A DNA stretch of 64,000 nucleotides from Megamonas hypermegale_A (GCF_030371585.1 NZ_JAUDCE010000008.1); one strand, 5' to 3'. Numbered from the stretch's first letter, positions 9,040 to 18,209 are shown. The notes: generated from the sequence alone by a model not told the origin. Program-made: numbers and translations.

Positions 9040-10263
9040 TCACAAACCGATACTGCTGCTCATCTCAAACAGCGGCAGAACTATCGCCATGACGAACGCG
9101 CCGACAATAAGGCCCACCACCATTATCAGTACCGGTTCTAAAAGTTTTGTAAATTCATTAATAAAATTATCCGTCTCGCGGCTCAAGAACATACTGCTGT
9201 AGTGCAGTGTCTGCAAAAGCATGCCTGTCTGCTCGCCCACATTGATTAATTCAGCAAAAATCGTATTGCTCAATCCAGCATTGCCAAACGCCGTATACAG
9301 AGAAAAACCCTGCCTTAATCCCGACTGCACCGTTTGCAGTATTTTTCGCCAGTAGGCATTATTCATTCCCGTCAGTATAACAGCGATACTTTCATCAATA
9401 TCAATACCGCTGCCGATTAAAAATTCCAGCTGCCTGTTTATCTGCACCAGATACAAATTACGGCAGAAACCGCCGAGACAGGGGATTTTCAAAATACATT
9501 CATAAAAGCGGCGCTGCAAATCTTCTTTCTGCCATAAGCCGCGTAAAATAATCACCGCTGTTATGCCGACCAGCAAAATAGCCGTATAATTATCTTTGAT
9601 AAACAGTCCGACGGAAAAAATCAGCTGTGTTATCAGCGGCAGCGTCAAATTCATCCGCTGAAAAATATCGGCAAACGTCGGCAATACGAATAAAATCATT
9701 ATATTGACGATAACAAGCAGCAAAGCTAATAAGCAAGCCGGATAAATGCAAATCTGTTTTATCTTCTGTTTCTGTGCATAATTTTTTTCCAGAAAATCAG
9801 CTGACTGATTTAAAACCGTCGGGAGCATTCCCGTATTTTCCGCTATATTTAAAGCATTCAGTAGCTCCGGCGGAATAAAATCTGTTTTGCTTTGCCAGAT
9901 TTCCGTCAAAGAAGCGCCCTCTTTCAGCTTGCCAACTGTTTCCGCCAAAAATTTGCGCAACTGCTTATGCGGCGTATTGCGTTCCAATACAGTCAGTGCT
10001 TCCACTATGCCGATACCGGCCTGCAGCATTATCGCCAGCTGACGGCAAAGCAGAATTATCTGCGCACTGCCCAGCCTTTTATGCTGCAACTTCCGGCGCA
10101 GTTTCTGCTTGAAACTGACAAAATCATGATGATTTATGCTGATAATCAGATACTGTTCCTGCTTTAAATAAGCGACAACGTCCGCTTTGTTTTCCGCCTT
10201 GAAACAGCCTTTAAGCAGATTACCCGTAACAGCATCGCGCACTTCATAAAAAAATTCTTCCAT
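9040..10263 (-). CDS. pilC: PilC/GspF pilus assembly inner-membrane platform protein
   Basis: A 407-residue protein with the two tandem T2SSF domains of the PilC/GspF family. Each has a soluble helical bundle (the first starts RQLAIMLQAGIGIVEAL, the second RQLEFLIGSGIDIDESI) followed by transmembrane helices. The C-terminal helix LEPVLIMVVGLIVGAFVMAI is characteristic. It is the polytopic platform that couples the cytoplasmic motors PilB and PilT to pilin polymerisation. A palindromic mobile-like element separates it from pilT upstream. The length is normal for the family. Confidence 0.93.
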   Translation of the reverse strand: MEEFFYEVRDAVTGNLLKGCFKAENKADVVAYLKQEQYLIISINHHDFVSFKQKLRRKLQHKRLGSAQIILLCRQLAIMLQAGIGIVEALTVLERNTPHKQLRKFLAETVGKLKEGASLTEIWQSKTDFIPPELLNALNIAENTGMLPTVLNQSADFLEKNYAQKQKIKQICIYPACLLALLLVIVNIMILFVLPTFADIFQRMNLTLPLITQLIFSVGLFIKDNYTAILLVGITAVIILRGLWQKEDLQRRFYECILKIPCLGGFCRNLYLVQINRQLEFLIGSGIDIDESIAVILTGMNNAYWRKILQTVQSGLRQGFSLYTAFGNAGLSNTIFAELINVGEQTGMLLQTLHYSSMFLSRETDNFINEFTKLLEPVLIMVVGLIVGAFVMAIVLPLFEMSSSIGL

Positions 10264-10276
10264 AATATTTAACCCT

Positions 10277-10404
10277 ACCTATTGCGCCAGTTGATTTTTC
10301 AAAGCAGTATAATATTTTATATTTAGTGAGGTTAAGTGACAACATCGAACGAATATAAACTATTATACTGCTGGCTGACAGGCTCGATGACTGGCGCAGC
10401 AGGC
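10277..10404 (+). mobile_element. nested-palindrome element, copy A (MITE-like)
   Basis: A ~128 bp element between pilT and pilC inside the pilus operon. The outer arms are 10277-10291 (ending TGCGCCAGT) and 10390-10404 (starting ACTGGCGCA). The inner core is 10303-10372, with 21-base arms starting AGCAGTATAATA and ending TATTATACTGCT around an asymmetric loop containing TAGTGAGGTTAAGTG. The outer end reaches the first base of the pilT stop codon. No clear flanking direct repeat is visible for this copy. There is no coding capacity. Confidence 0.85.
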
Positions 10405-11426
10405 TACTTTATAACTGTTTTATCGATTATACCGCGCTCCAGCAAATAATTTATACCGTCCTGCATGGTCTGCATTCCTTTCTGCCTGTTCAGCTGCATT
10501 TGCGAAACAAGCTGCTGGTTTTGCCCCTGCCGAATGATATTTCGCACAGAGGAAGTCGCCAGCAGTATCTCCATACAACACACCAGCTCATTTTGCAATG
10601 TCGGCAATAGTTTCTGTACGATAATGCAGTTTAAGCTCTGTGCAATCTGCGTGAGTATACTGTTTTGGTCGCTGGGCGGGAAAAAACTTTCCATGCGCGA
10701 CAGAGCTTCCACCGCCGAACCGGCATGCAGCGTTCCCAGAACAAGATGACCCGTTTCCGCCGCAGCCAGTGTCGCCTGCATCGTCGGCGTATCACGAATT
10801 TCTCCTATCATTAAAATATCCGGGTCCTGACGCAGCGCCATTTTCACAGCCTGCGCAAAATCAGAGAAATCTTCATTGTATTCACGCTGCTGAATTAGCG
10901 ATTTATTATTGGTAAAAATATATTCAATCGGGTCTTCCAGCGTGATAATATGCTTCGTGCCGGAACGGTTTATATATTCCAGCATGGAAGCGAGCGTTGT
11001 GCTCTTGCCGGTGCCTGTTGCTCCGCAGATTAAAATCAATCCCTTATTTCCCTGCAGCTGTCTTTTCAATACGTCTGCCGTTATAAAAGAATTAATATTT
11101 AAAATATTTTTGTTTATTAAGCGCACAGCCAGATTAAACTTTCCGCCCGCTTGAAAAACATTCAGTCGAAACCGCCTATCTGCATACGCATAGGCACAGT
11201 CCAAAGCTTTCTGCCGCTTGAGCAAATTCCGCTGACATTCACTCAGTATCTGCTCCAGTACATTTATAATATCGCTGCTGCTGAAAAAATATGTCTTATC
11301 TATTTTCAGTTCATTTTTTCGCCGCAGATACACAAAATTATCAGCGCTTAAATGAATATCCGAAGCATTTAAGCTTATCGCCTTTTGCAGCACCAACTGA
11401 AATTTACTTAAACTTATAGACGCCAT
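10404..11426 (-). CDS. pilT: PilT-like pilus retraction ATPase
   Basis: A 340-residue secretion ATPase with an N-terminal PAS-like domain beginning ASDIHLS, Walker A GATGTGKST (135-143), an Asp box (ITLEDPIEY), Walker B (ILMIGEIRD) and a His box (ETGHLVLGTLHAG). The lack of a zinc finger and the short N-terminus separate it from PilB. The AIRNIIR-type C-terminal retraction signature of PilT is only partly kept (SSVRNIIRQGQNQQL). Its start overlaps the end of pilB by 23 bp. It powers pilus depolymerisation. Confidence 0.9.
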   Translation of the reverse strand: MASISLSKFQLVLQKAISLNASDIHLSADNFVYLRRKNELKIDKTYFFSSSDIINVLEQILSECQRNLLKRQKALDCAYAYADRRFRLNVFQAGGKFNLAVRLINKNILNINSFITADVLKRQLQGNKGLILICGATGTGKSTTLASMLEYINRSGTKHIITLEDPIEYIFTNNKSLIQQREYNEDFSDFAQAVKMALRQDPDILMIGEIRDTPTMQATLAAAETGHLVLGTLHAGSAVEALSRMESFFPPSDQNSILTQIAQSLNCIIVQKLLPTLQNELVCCMEILLATSSVRNIIRQGQNQQLVSQMQLNRQKGMQTMQDGINYLLERGIIDKTVIK

Positions 11427-12690
11427 TCAATACCCGCCACACTTCCTGCGCCGTTGTCGTTCCGTCCAGAACTTTTTCCCGGCAGTCGTCCAGCAATGTT
11501 TTCATGCCGTTTAAGCGCAAAAACCGTTTTAATTTCAAATCGCCTTCGCCTTTGGCTATGAGCATGCGCACCGTATCGTCAACTTTCATTATTTCATGTA
11601 CGGCGCTTCTGCCGGCATAGCCGCTGTTGTTGCAAAAAGCACAGCCTGTACCGCGAAGCAGTTTCATGCCGGAATAAAATTTATCACCCAGCAAAAAAGC
11701 TTCCAGCGAATTTTCCTGCGGTATATAAACTTCCCTGCATTTAGGGCAGATACGGCGTACCAGACGCTGCGCTGTACTGCCCGCCAAAGCAATGGACAGC
11801 ATAGCCGGTGCAACTTTCATGTCCAAAAGGCGCGCCACCGCCCCTACAGCACTTGCCGTGTGCAGCGTAGTAAAGACGAGATGGCCGGTCAGTGCCGCCC
11901 GCACCGCTTCGCCGGCCGAATATTCATCCCGTATCTCGCCAATCATCACGATATCCGGGTCTTGACGCAGCACTGCTCTAAGTCCTTTGGCAAAATCCAT
12001 ACCGGCTTTTAAATTCACCTGCATCTGATTTATACCGGCAATCTTCATTTCAATCGGGTCTTCAATCGTTACAATGTTCACACTTTCTCTGTTCAAATAA
12101 CTGAGCACACTGTACAGCAGCGTCGATTTGCCGGAATTCACCGGTCCTGTAATTGTAATAATTCCGCTGGATGATTTAATCAGGCTTTTAAACAGTTTCA
12201 GATTATATTCACTAAATCCCATTTGCGTCAGCGACAATATTTTACTGTCGCTTATTAACAGGCGCATGACCATTTTTTCGCCGAACAGCACGGGAATGAC
12301 AGAAACTCTGATATCGAGATGTTTCTGCGCATATAAAATACTGCCGTCCTGCGGTATCCGTTTTTCGGAAATATCTATACCGGCCGTCAGTTTCAGATAC
12401 GATATCAGCTGATTTTGTACGGCAGGCGGAATTTCATACACAAACAGCAGTACGCCGTCAATGCGAAACCGTATGCGCAGACCGTCCTCCTGCGGCTCCA
12501 GATGAATATCGCTGGCATTCATAAATGCGGCATAATCAATGATTATATCGGCAAGGCTGCTTATCGGCGATTTAGCCAGCGTGCCCTGCAATAAACTGTT
12601 CCTGCTGCTTACGGCCAAAGTCTGCCTGATTTTAGCTATGCACGTATCCAAATCCAGCCGCAACTTTTCAAGCAAATTCATCACCTGCAC
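11404..12690 (-). CDS. pilB: PilB/GspE-type pilus extension ATPase
   Basis: A 428-residue ATPase with NASDIHLEPQ opening the N2 domain, Walker A GPVNSGKST (182-190 from the GTG start), Walker B (IVMIGEIRDEY) and a His box (TGHLVFTTLHTA). A tetracysteine zinc site follows (CPKC…CAFC) and marks PilB/GspE rather than PilT. The N1 domain is short compared with proteobacterial PilB. The start is uncertain: GTG 12690, GTG 12684 and ATG 12681 are all in frame, and none has a well-spaced Shine-Dalgarno. It is first in the pilus operon, just after a terminator behind aroE. Confidence 0.9.
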   Translation of the reverse strand: MQVMNLLEKLRLDLDTCIAKIRQTLAVSSRNSLLQGTLAKSPISSLADIIIDYAAFMNASDIHLEPQEDGLRIRFRIDGVLLFVYEIPPAVQNQLISYLKLTAGIDISEKRIPQDGSILYAQKHLDIRVSVIPVLFGEKMVMRLLISDSKILSLTQMGFSEYNLKLFKSLIKSSSGIITITGPVNSGKSTLLYSVLSYLNRESVNIVTIEDPIEMKIAGINQMQVNLKAGMDFAKGLRAVLRQDPDIVMIGEIRDEYSAGEAVRAALTGHLVFTTLHTASAVGAVARLLDMKVAPAMLSIALAGSTAQRLVRRICPKCREVYIPQENSLEAFLLGDKFYSGMKLLRGTGCAFCNNSGYAGRSAVHEIMKVDDTVRMLIAKGEGDLKLKRFLRLNGMKTLLDDCREKVLDGTTTAQEVWRVLNGVYKFK

Positions 12691-12691
12691 T

Positions 12692-12733
12692 AAAAAAATA
12701 AAAAAGATGTATAGGCCTTAGCACCTATACATC
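12692..12733 (-). terminator. rho-independent terminator after aroE
   Basis: Minus-strand hairpin with 10 bp arms GATGTATAGG/CCTATACATC (12706-12715 and 12724-12733) followed by a T-rich run (12692-12705). It ends the aroE transcript and isolates the pilus operon. Confidence 0.85.
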
Positions 12734-12772
12734 CATGAATACTACGGTCTGAAAATCGCAGACTGATTATAA

Positions 12773-13630
12773 TTATTTATTTTTCGCCAGATACTCGCGC
12801 AATGCTTTAACCATGACTTCAACATCGACTTTTTCGCCTGTCCAGTACCGCAGCGACGCTGCGCCCTGTTCGGCAAGCATCTTCTCGCCGTTGAGAATTT
12901 TATGGCCGCGCGCTTGCGCTTCCTGTAAAAATCTCGTTTTTGCAGGCGTATATACAATATCATAGACAAAAGCATCCCTGTTGACTTTTTCCCACTCAAT
13001 CGGCACTGCAGTATCAACATTAGGAAACATGCCGAGCGGCGTGGTGTTTACCAGCAAATCGGCTTTTGCAAGCCATGCTGTAAACGCTTCGTCATGCCAG
13101 TCGTATGCCGCGATATCGGCTAAATCCTTAAACGAAGCTGCCAGTTTTTCGCCTTTGGCCTGATTGCGCACGCCCAAAACGATATGCGCTGCTTTTTGCT
13201 GTATAAGGCCGCAGATAATAGCGCGCGATGCGCCGCCTGCGCCGAAAATCACAACCGTTTTGTCTTTTAAGGCAAATCCTTCTTTTAATAAAGGATTGAT
13301 AAAGCCGATTACGTCCGTATTGTAGCCGTATAATCTGCCGTTTTCTATCTTTACCGTATTGACGGCACCGATAAATTTCGCCGTATCGTCGATTTCGTCC
13401 AAATACTGCATAATCGTCACCTTATGCGGAATGGTTACGTTAAATCCGCTGAAGTTGGCGGCTTTCAGACCAAAAACGGCCGTTTTTAAATCTTCCGGCG
13501 CTATCGGCATGGCGATATAAGCATAATCAAGCCCTGAGGCCGAGAGGGCCGCATTCTGAATTACCGGCGATAGCGAATGTTTTATTGGATAACCGATTAC
13601 ACCCAGATTTTTCGTTTTTCCCGTATACAT
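12773..13630 (-). CDS. aroE: shikimate dehydrogenase
   Basis: A 285-residue NADP-dependent enzyme that reduces 3-dehydroshikimate in aromatic amino acid synthesis. The N-terminal substrate domain has GYPIKHSLSPVIQN and FNVTIPHK (catalytic Lys). The cofactor domain has VVIFGAGGASRA, followed by the NTTPLGMFP segment typical of AroE. The length is normal. It lies 14 bp downstream of the YifB/ComM gene on the same strand, with a terminator after it. Confidence 0.95.
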   Translation of the reverse strand: MYTGKTKNLGVIGYPIKHSLSPVIQNAALSASGLDYAYIAMPIAPEDLKTAVFGLKAANFSGFNVTIPHKVTIMQYLDEIDDTAKFIGAVNTVKIENGRLYGYNTDVIGFINPLLKEGFALKDKTVVIFGAGGASRAIICGLIQQKAAHIVLGVRNQAKGEKLAASFKDLADIAAYDWHDEAFTAWLAKADLLVNTTPLGMFPNVDTAVPIEWEKVNRDAFVYDIVYTPAKTRFLQEAQARGHKILNGEKMLAEQGAASLRYWTGEKVDVEVMVKALREYLAKNK

Positions 13631-13644
13631 TTCATACCCGCTTT

Positions 13645-15174
13645 CTAATTTTTTTCCGTCAGCGACAGATTATTGCGGAACTGTACCGCCTGGGCGATAT
13701 GACCGCCCTCGATACGGTCCGCGCCGTTTAAATCGGCGATTGTCTGCGCTACTTTTATTATTCTATCATAAGCACGGGCACTTAAACGCATTTGTTCAAA
13801 AACTAATTTCAGCATTTGACTTGCATCATCGGTGAGACGGCAGAATTCCTTAATCATGGCATGCGACATCTGAGCATTGCAGAAGATATTGCAGCCTTTA
13901 AAGCGGCTCAGCTGTATCTGCCGAGCTTTTTCCACCCGCTGGCGGATTACAGCGGAACACTCCGCCTTATCACCGAAAGCAAAATCTTTATACTGCACGC
14001 GCGGCACCTGAATTTGAATGTCTATTCTGTCGAGCAGCGGACCGGAAATCTTGCGTGTATACCGCTTAATTTCATAATCGGTGCAAGTGCATTCATGCAG
14101 CCTGTCGTTTTTGTAGCCGCATGGACACGGGTTCATTGAAGCCACCAAAATCATGCGTGAAGGAAATTTAAGCGAAGCATTCACGCGGGTAATCAGGACT
14201 TCACCGTCCTCCAGCGGCTGGCGCAAAGCCTCCAGAGCCATTTTGCTGAACTCCGGCAGCTCATCGAGAAATAAAACGCCGTTATGGCTGAGTGTAACCT
14301 CGCCCGGCTTCGGTATCGTTCCGCCGCCGATTATGCCGACGCTCGACACGGTGTGATGCGGACTGCGGAACGGTCTTTGCATGATAAGACCGCCGTTGCG
14401 GGACAACAAACCGGCTATGCTGTAAATCTTCGTAACTTCCAGTGCTTCCTGATACGACATCTTCGGCAAAATGGACGGCAAACGCCGCGCTAGCATGGTC
14501 TTTCCCGTGCCGGGCGAACCGACCATCAGCACATTGTGTCCGCCGGAAGCTGCAACTTCCAATGCTTTCTTCGCCATGAACTGACCTTGCACATCGGCAA
14601 AATCATCAACGAATACATCATTATCCATTTTCGGCGGAATACGCACGGACGGTTCCAATTTTTCTCTGCCTTCCAGAAAGGCGATAAGCTGCGACAGCTC
14701 TTCCACAGCGTAAACTTCAATGCCGTCGACCAGAAGCGCTTCCCGCTCATTTCCTTTCGCTACGAAAAACCGCTTTATATGGAGCTTTCTGCACAAAATC
14801 GCCATCGGCAGAACGCCTGGCACTGTGCGCAGCTGTCCTTCCAACGACAATTCCGCCACAAACATGCTGTCGGCGCAGCTTTCCCTGTCAAGATAGCCAT
14901 ATGCCTGCAACAGCGCAACGGCTATCGGCAAATCGAGCATGGAGCCGTTCTTGCGCAAATCTGCCGGTGCAAGATTTACCGTAATGCGCTTCGGCGCTAA
15001 AGTGACACCGGCATTTCGTACAGCGGCACGAACGCGCTCACGCGCCTCTTTTACGGCGATATCGGCAAGGCCTACGATTTCAAACTTAGGCAATCCATTC
15101 GTAACATCGGCTTCGACTTCAATGAGCATACCGTCTATGCCCAGCGTTGTCGCTCCGAATGTTTTAGCAAACAT
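13645..15174 (-). CDS. YifB/ComM-family Mg-chelatase-like AAA ATPase
   Basis: A 509-residue protein: an N-terminal Lon-like domain (FAKTFGATTLGIDGMLIEVE, VNLAPADLRKNGSMLDLPIA), an AAA domain with Walker A GSPGTGKT (about residues 219-226) and Walker B VLFLDELPEF, and a Mg-chelatase C-terminal domain ending RIEGGHIAQAVQFR. A four-cysteine cluster (CPCGYKNDRLHECTC) interrupts the AAA domain, as in the family. Proteobacterial ComM is a branch-migration helicase in natural transformation; a similar DNA role is plausible here, close to a type IV pilus locus. The start ATG is at 15174. Confidence 0.93.
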   Translation of the reverse strand: MFAKTFGATTLGIDGMLIEVEADVTNGLPKFEIVGLADIAVKEARERVRAAVRNAGVTLAPKRITVNLAPADLRKNGSMLDLPIAVALLQAYGYLDRESCADSMFVAELSLEGQLRTVPGVLPMAILCRKLHIKRFFVAKGNEREALLVDGIEVYAVEELSQLIAFLEGREKLEPSVRIPPKMDNDVFVDDFADVQGQFMAKKALEVAASGGHNVLMVGSPGTGKTMLARRLPSILPKMSYQEALEVTKIYSIAGLLSRNGGLIMQRPFRSPHHTVSSVGIIGGGTIPKPGEVTLSHNGVLFLDELPEFSKMALEALRQPLEDGEVLITRVNASLKFPSRMILVASMNPCPCGYKNDRLHECTCTDYEIKRYTRKISGPLLDRIDIQIQVPRVQYKDFAFGDKAECSAVIRQRVEKARQIQLSRFKGCNIFCNAQMSHAMIKEFCRLTDDASQMLKLVFEQMRLSARAYDRIIKVAQTIADLNGADRIEGGHIAQAVQFRNNLSLTEKN

Positions 15175-15198
15175 TTTATCACCCCTTCGGGGGCTTTA

Positions 15199-15789
15199 TT
15201 AATTTTCTTCGCCTGTCCAGCGTTTGAATAAATTTGTCTGTACGCCTAAAGCATCACAAATTTTACCCACCAGCATATCCACAAGTTCATCAATCGTCTG
15301 CGGTTTGTGATAAAATCCCGGACAAGCCGGCAAAATGCGCGCGCCTGCTTGCGACAATTTAAGCATATTTTCCAAATGAATAGCATGAACAGGAGTTTCA
15401 CGCGGCACCAATACCAGTTTTCTGCCTTCTTTCAAAGTAACATCGGCGCTGCGTGTCAATAAATTATCGGTAATTCCCCCTGCCAGACACCCCAGAGTTT
15501 TCATTGAGCACGGTACGACGACCATAGCTTCACAGGGGAAAGAACCGCTTGCGATAGCACTATCAATACGCTTCACATCATAGACCTTATGGACTAATTT
15601 TGTCAACTGCTCACGGCTTACGCCGCATTCATATTCCAGTACCTGCCAGCCGGCGTCGGAGGCGACAAAATGCACCTCAATCCCGCAATCTGCAAGGACT
15701 TGCACCAGCCGGTACGCGTAAATTCCCCCGCTGGCACCCGCTACGCCGACCACAATCCGTCTTTTTGCTGAAAAATCCTTTAAAATCAA
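15199..15789 (-). CDS. ubiX: UbiX-family flavin prenyltransferase
   Basis: A 196-residue flavoprotein with the family start VVGVAGASGGIYAYRL, the SGSFPCEAMVVVPCSMKTL segment and the C-terminal FYHKPQTIDELVDMLVGKI. It makes prenylated FMN, the cofactor of UbiD-type decarboxylases. No ubiD is in the window. The start is TTG at 15789, overlapping the yraN stop (TTGA), so the two genes are translationally coupled. Confidence 0.93.
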   Translation of the reverse strand: MILKDFSAKRRIVVGVAGASGGIYAYRLVQVLADCGIEVHFVASDAGWQVLEYECGVSREQLTKLVHKVYDVKRIDSAIASGSFPCEAMVVVPCSMKTLGCLAGGITDNLLTRSADVTLKEGRKLVLVPRETPVHAIHLENMLKLSQAGARILPACPGFYHKPQTIDELVDMLVGKICDALGVQTNLFKRWTGEEN

Positions 15790-16130
15790 ACTTCAAACGC
15801 TCCTTCCAAATGATTGAATGAAAAAATATAACTATCATAGTAAATTACTTCAATTATATCAAATCTGTATGCCGTATTTTCACTAAAGTTACACGATAAA
15901 TAGTACTGTGCCGTCTTGATTATTTTCTTTCTTTTACTATAGTTTACAAACTCTGCCGGTCTGCCGTAATGATTATTTTTTCTCGTTTTCACCTCAATGA
16001 AGCAGACTGTATTATTTATTTGGGCAATAATGTCTATTTCGCCGAACTTGCTGTGAAAATTGCGCTTTAATATCGTATATCCTTTATTTTGCAGATATTT
16101 TGCCGCCTCATCTTCACCCCTTGCACCCAT
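15786..16130 (-). CDS. yraN: YraN-family (UPF0102) putative endonuclease
   Basis: A 114-residue protein with the UPF0102 pattern: GARGEDEAAKYLQNKGY at the start, then FGEIDIIAQ and CFIEVKTRKN, which carry the D…ExK residues of the PD-(D/E)XK nuclease fold, and a C-terminal RFDIIEV strand. It is coupled to ubiX by overlap and follows rnhB, a very common gene pair. The biological substrate is not established for the family. Confidence 0.9.
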   Translation of the reverse strand: MGARGEDEAAKYLQNKGYTILKRNFHSKFGEIDIIAQINNTVCFIEVKTRKNNHYGRPAEFVNYSKRKKIIKTAQYYLSCNFSENTAYRFDIIEVIYYDSYIFSFNHLEGAFEV

Positions 16131-16155
16131 ATTCTTTTTAGCCGAAATTTTTTTC

Positions 16156-16932
16156 TCAGCGAAAACTGACCATTGATTTTATCGGTTCGAATGAACAGCG
16201 GTGAATTGCACACGGACCGTATTTCGACAGTGCCTCGAGATGCTCTTTCGTGCCGTAACCTTTATTCTGCGCAAATCCGTACTGCGGATAAATTTTGTCG
16301 AACTCATTCATCATTCTGTCGCGCGTTACTTTGGCCACGATGGACGCCGCCGCAATGGACGCCGACTTGGCATCGCCCTTAACGATTGACTGGTGCGGTA
16401 TGTCCAGACTGTCGAGCGGCATGGCGTCGATTAAAACTTCATCCGGTTTTACCTTCAAGCCGTAAATTGCCTGATACATTCCGTTCATCGCCGCCTGATA
16501 GATGTTTATTCTGTCAATCGTCTTTTCGTCGATTACAGCCGTATGCACAGCTACAGCATTGGCGAGAATAATATCATACAGCTTTTCCCGCGTGGCTTCC
16601 GACAGTTTCTTCGAGTCATTGAGCTTTTCAATAAAAAAATTGGGCGGCAAAATCACGGCCGACACGACGACCGGTCCCGCCAGAGGTCCTCTGCCGACTT
16701 CATCTACTCCGGCAACGAATTTATGGCCGCGCTGAACGCATTCATTTTCATATTTATACAAAGCGGCAACGCGCTGCCGTTCTTTTTCCTGCCGCAATCT
16801 TGCTTTCAAAAGCGACTGCACTCCCTTGCGCTCATCGCGCTCAATCGCCTGCCAGAGTTCTTCAGTGCCGTTTGTTTCCAGCAGCGACTTTATTTCCTTT
16901 ATCGATAAACTGCTTATATCCATTTTTTCCAC
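16156..16932 (-). CDS. rnhB: ribonuclease HII
   Basis: A 258-residue enzyme that removes RNA from RNA-DNA hybrids. The N-terminal ~70 residues form the helical extension common in Firmicutes. The catalytic core has AGVDEVGRGPLAGPVV (acidic pair), LIDAMPLD, and GDAKSASIAAASIVAKVTRD. Normal length. It is first in the run rnhB-yraN-ubiX-comM-aroE. Confidence 0.95.
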   Translation of the reverse strand: MEKMDISSLSIKEIKSLLETNGTEELWQAIERDERKGVQSLLKARLRQEKERQRVAALYKYENECVQRGHKFVAGVDEVGRGPLAGPVVVSAVILPPNFFIEKLNDSKKLSEATREKLYDIILANAVAVHTAVIDEKTIDRINIYQAAMNGMYQAIYGLKVKPDEVLIDAMPLDSLDIPHQSIVKGDAKSASIAAASIVAKVTRDRMMNEFDKIYPQYGFAQNKGYGTKEHLEALSKYGPCAIHRCSFEPIKSMVSFR

Positions 16933-16948
16933 CTGCTTTATAAATTTT

Positions 16949-17077
16949 ACCTGTTATGCTAGTTAATTTTCCCAAGCAGCATAATAGTTTATATTTAGTG
17001 AGGTTAAGTGACAACATCGAACGAATATAAACTATTATACTGCTGGCTATAGACTCAATGTTTTACTAATACAACGA
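16949..17077 (+). mobile_element. nested-palindrome element, copy B (MITE-like, with flanking direct repeats)
   Basis: The core at 16975-17044 repeats copy A almost base for base. The outer arm at 16949-16963 (ACCTGTTATGCTAGT) faces a degenerate arm ending at 17077. It is flanked by a direct repeat, ATAAATTTTA, at 16940-16949 and 17078-17087, which looks like an AT-rich target-site duplication of 9-10 bp. It lies between the divergent rnhB and fba genes, and no gene is present in this stretch. Confidence 0.87.
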
Positions 17078-17188
17078 ATAAATTTTATAAAATTATATCA
17101 CATAACAGGCCGTTCTCAAATTCATTGCATATTATCTTTCTTCCTGCAAATAATTTTCAGATTTTGATATACAAATTGACAGAATTTA

Positions 17189-17197
17189 TGATATAAT
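17189..17197 (+). promoter_or_regulatory. extended -10 promoter of fba
   Basis: TGATATAAT (an extended -10, TGnTATAAT) lies about 40 bp before the fba start. A TTGACA at 17176-17181 is only 10 bp upstream and cannot be its -35. Confidence 0.55.
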
Positions 17198-17236
17198 GTT
17201 GATGAAATTTAAATTATGATTATGGAGGTCTTTTAC

Positions 17237-18202
17237 ATGCCATTAGTAACAACAAAAGAAATGTTTAAGAAAGCGTATGAAGGCGGCTATGCAATCGGTG
17301 CTTTTAACGTAAACAATATGGAAATCGTTCAGGGTATCACTGAAGCTGCTAAAGAATTAAACGCTCCGTTAATTCTCCAGTGCTCCGCTGGCGCTAGAAA
17401 ATACGCTAAACATCAGTACCTCGTTCATCTTGTACAGGCTGCTATCGAAGACACTGGTCTTCCTATCGCTCTGCATCTCGACCACGGTGCTGATTTTGAA
17501 ACTTGCAAATCCTGCATTGATGGCGGTTTTACTTCCGTTATGTTCGACGGCTCCCATTATGATTTCAAAGAAAACATCGAAAAAACTAAACAGGTTGTAG
17601 AATATGCTCACGCTCACGGCGTAGTAGTAGAAGCTGAACTTGGTCAGCTCGCTGGTATTGAAGACGATGTTAAAGTAGCTGCACACGAAGCACATTACAC
17701 TGACCCGGCTGAAGTTGAAGAATTCGTAACGAAAACAGGCGTTGACTCCCTGGCTATCGCTATCGGTACTAGCCACGGCGCTTACAAATTCACTCCAGAA
17801 CAGTGCACAAGAAATGAAGACGGCATCTTAGTTCCGCCTCCACTTCGTTTCGACATTCTCGAAGAAGTTGCAAAACGTCTTCCTAACTTCCCGATCGTTT
17901 TACACGGTGCTTCCTCCGTTCCGCAGGATTTCGTAAAAATCATCAACGAAAACGGCGGCCATATGCCGGATGCTGTTGGTGTGCCTGAAGACCAGCTCCG
18001 CAAAGCTGCTTCCATGGCTGTTTGCAAAATCAACATCGACTCCGACCTGCGCCTTGCAATGACTGCTGGTATCCGCAAACATTTCAACGATCATCCAGAT
18101 CATTTCGACCCGCGTCAATATGTAGCTGACGGCAGAACTAACATCAAAGCACTTGTTGCTCACAAAATTAAAGACGTTCTCGGCTGCGACGGCAAAGCTT
18201 AA
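17237..18202 (+). CDS. fba: class II fructose-1,6-bisphosphate aldolase
   Basis: A 321-residue zinc aldolase of glycolysis and gluconeogenesis. The conserved segments are LHLDHGADFETCKSCIDGG (Asp/His metal and catalytic region), VMFDGSHYDFKENI, VEAELGQLAGIEDDV, and IAIGTSHGAYKF with a downstream VLHGASSVP. ATG 17237 was chosen because TGGAGG lies ten bases before it and the protein then begins MPLVTTKEM, the family's standard start. Codon use is strongly biased to a few codons, as expected for a highly expressed gene. Confidence 0.96.
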   Translation: MPLVTTKEMFKKAYEGGYAIGAFNVNNMEIVQGITEAAKELNAPLILQCSAGARKYAKHQYLVHLVQAAIEDTGLPIALHLDHGADFETCKSCIDGGFTSVMFDGSHYDFKENIEKTKQVVEYAHAHGVVVEAELGQLAGIEDDVKVAAHEAHYTDPAEVEEFVTKTGVDSLAIAIGTSHGAYKFTPEQCTRNEDGILVPPPLRFDILEEVAKRLPNFPIVLHGASSVPQDFVKIINENGGHMPDAVGVPEDQLRKAASMAVCKINIDSDLRLAMTAGIRKHFNDHPDHFDPRQYVADGRTNIKALVAHKIKDVLGCDGKA

Positions 18203-18209
18203 TTTGCTT

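Noticed and set aside
17176..17197. TTGACA followed by TATAAT upstream of fba as a standard promoter.
   Set aside because: The boxes are only 10 bp apart; the extended -10 is used instead.
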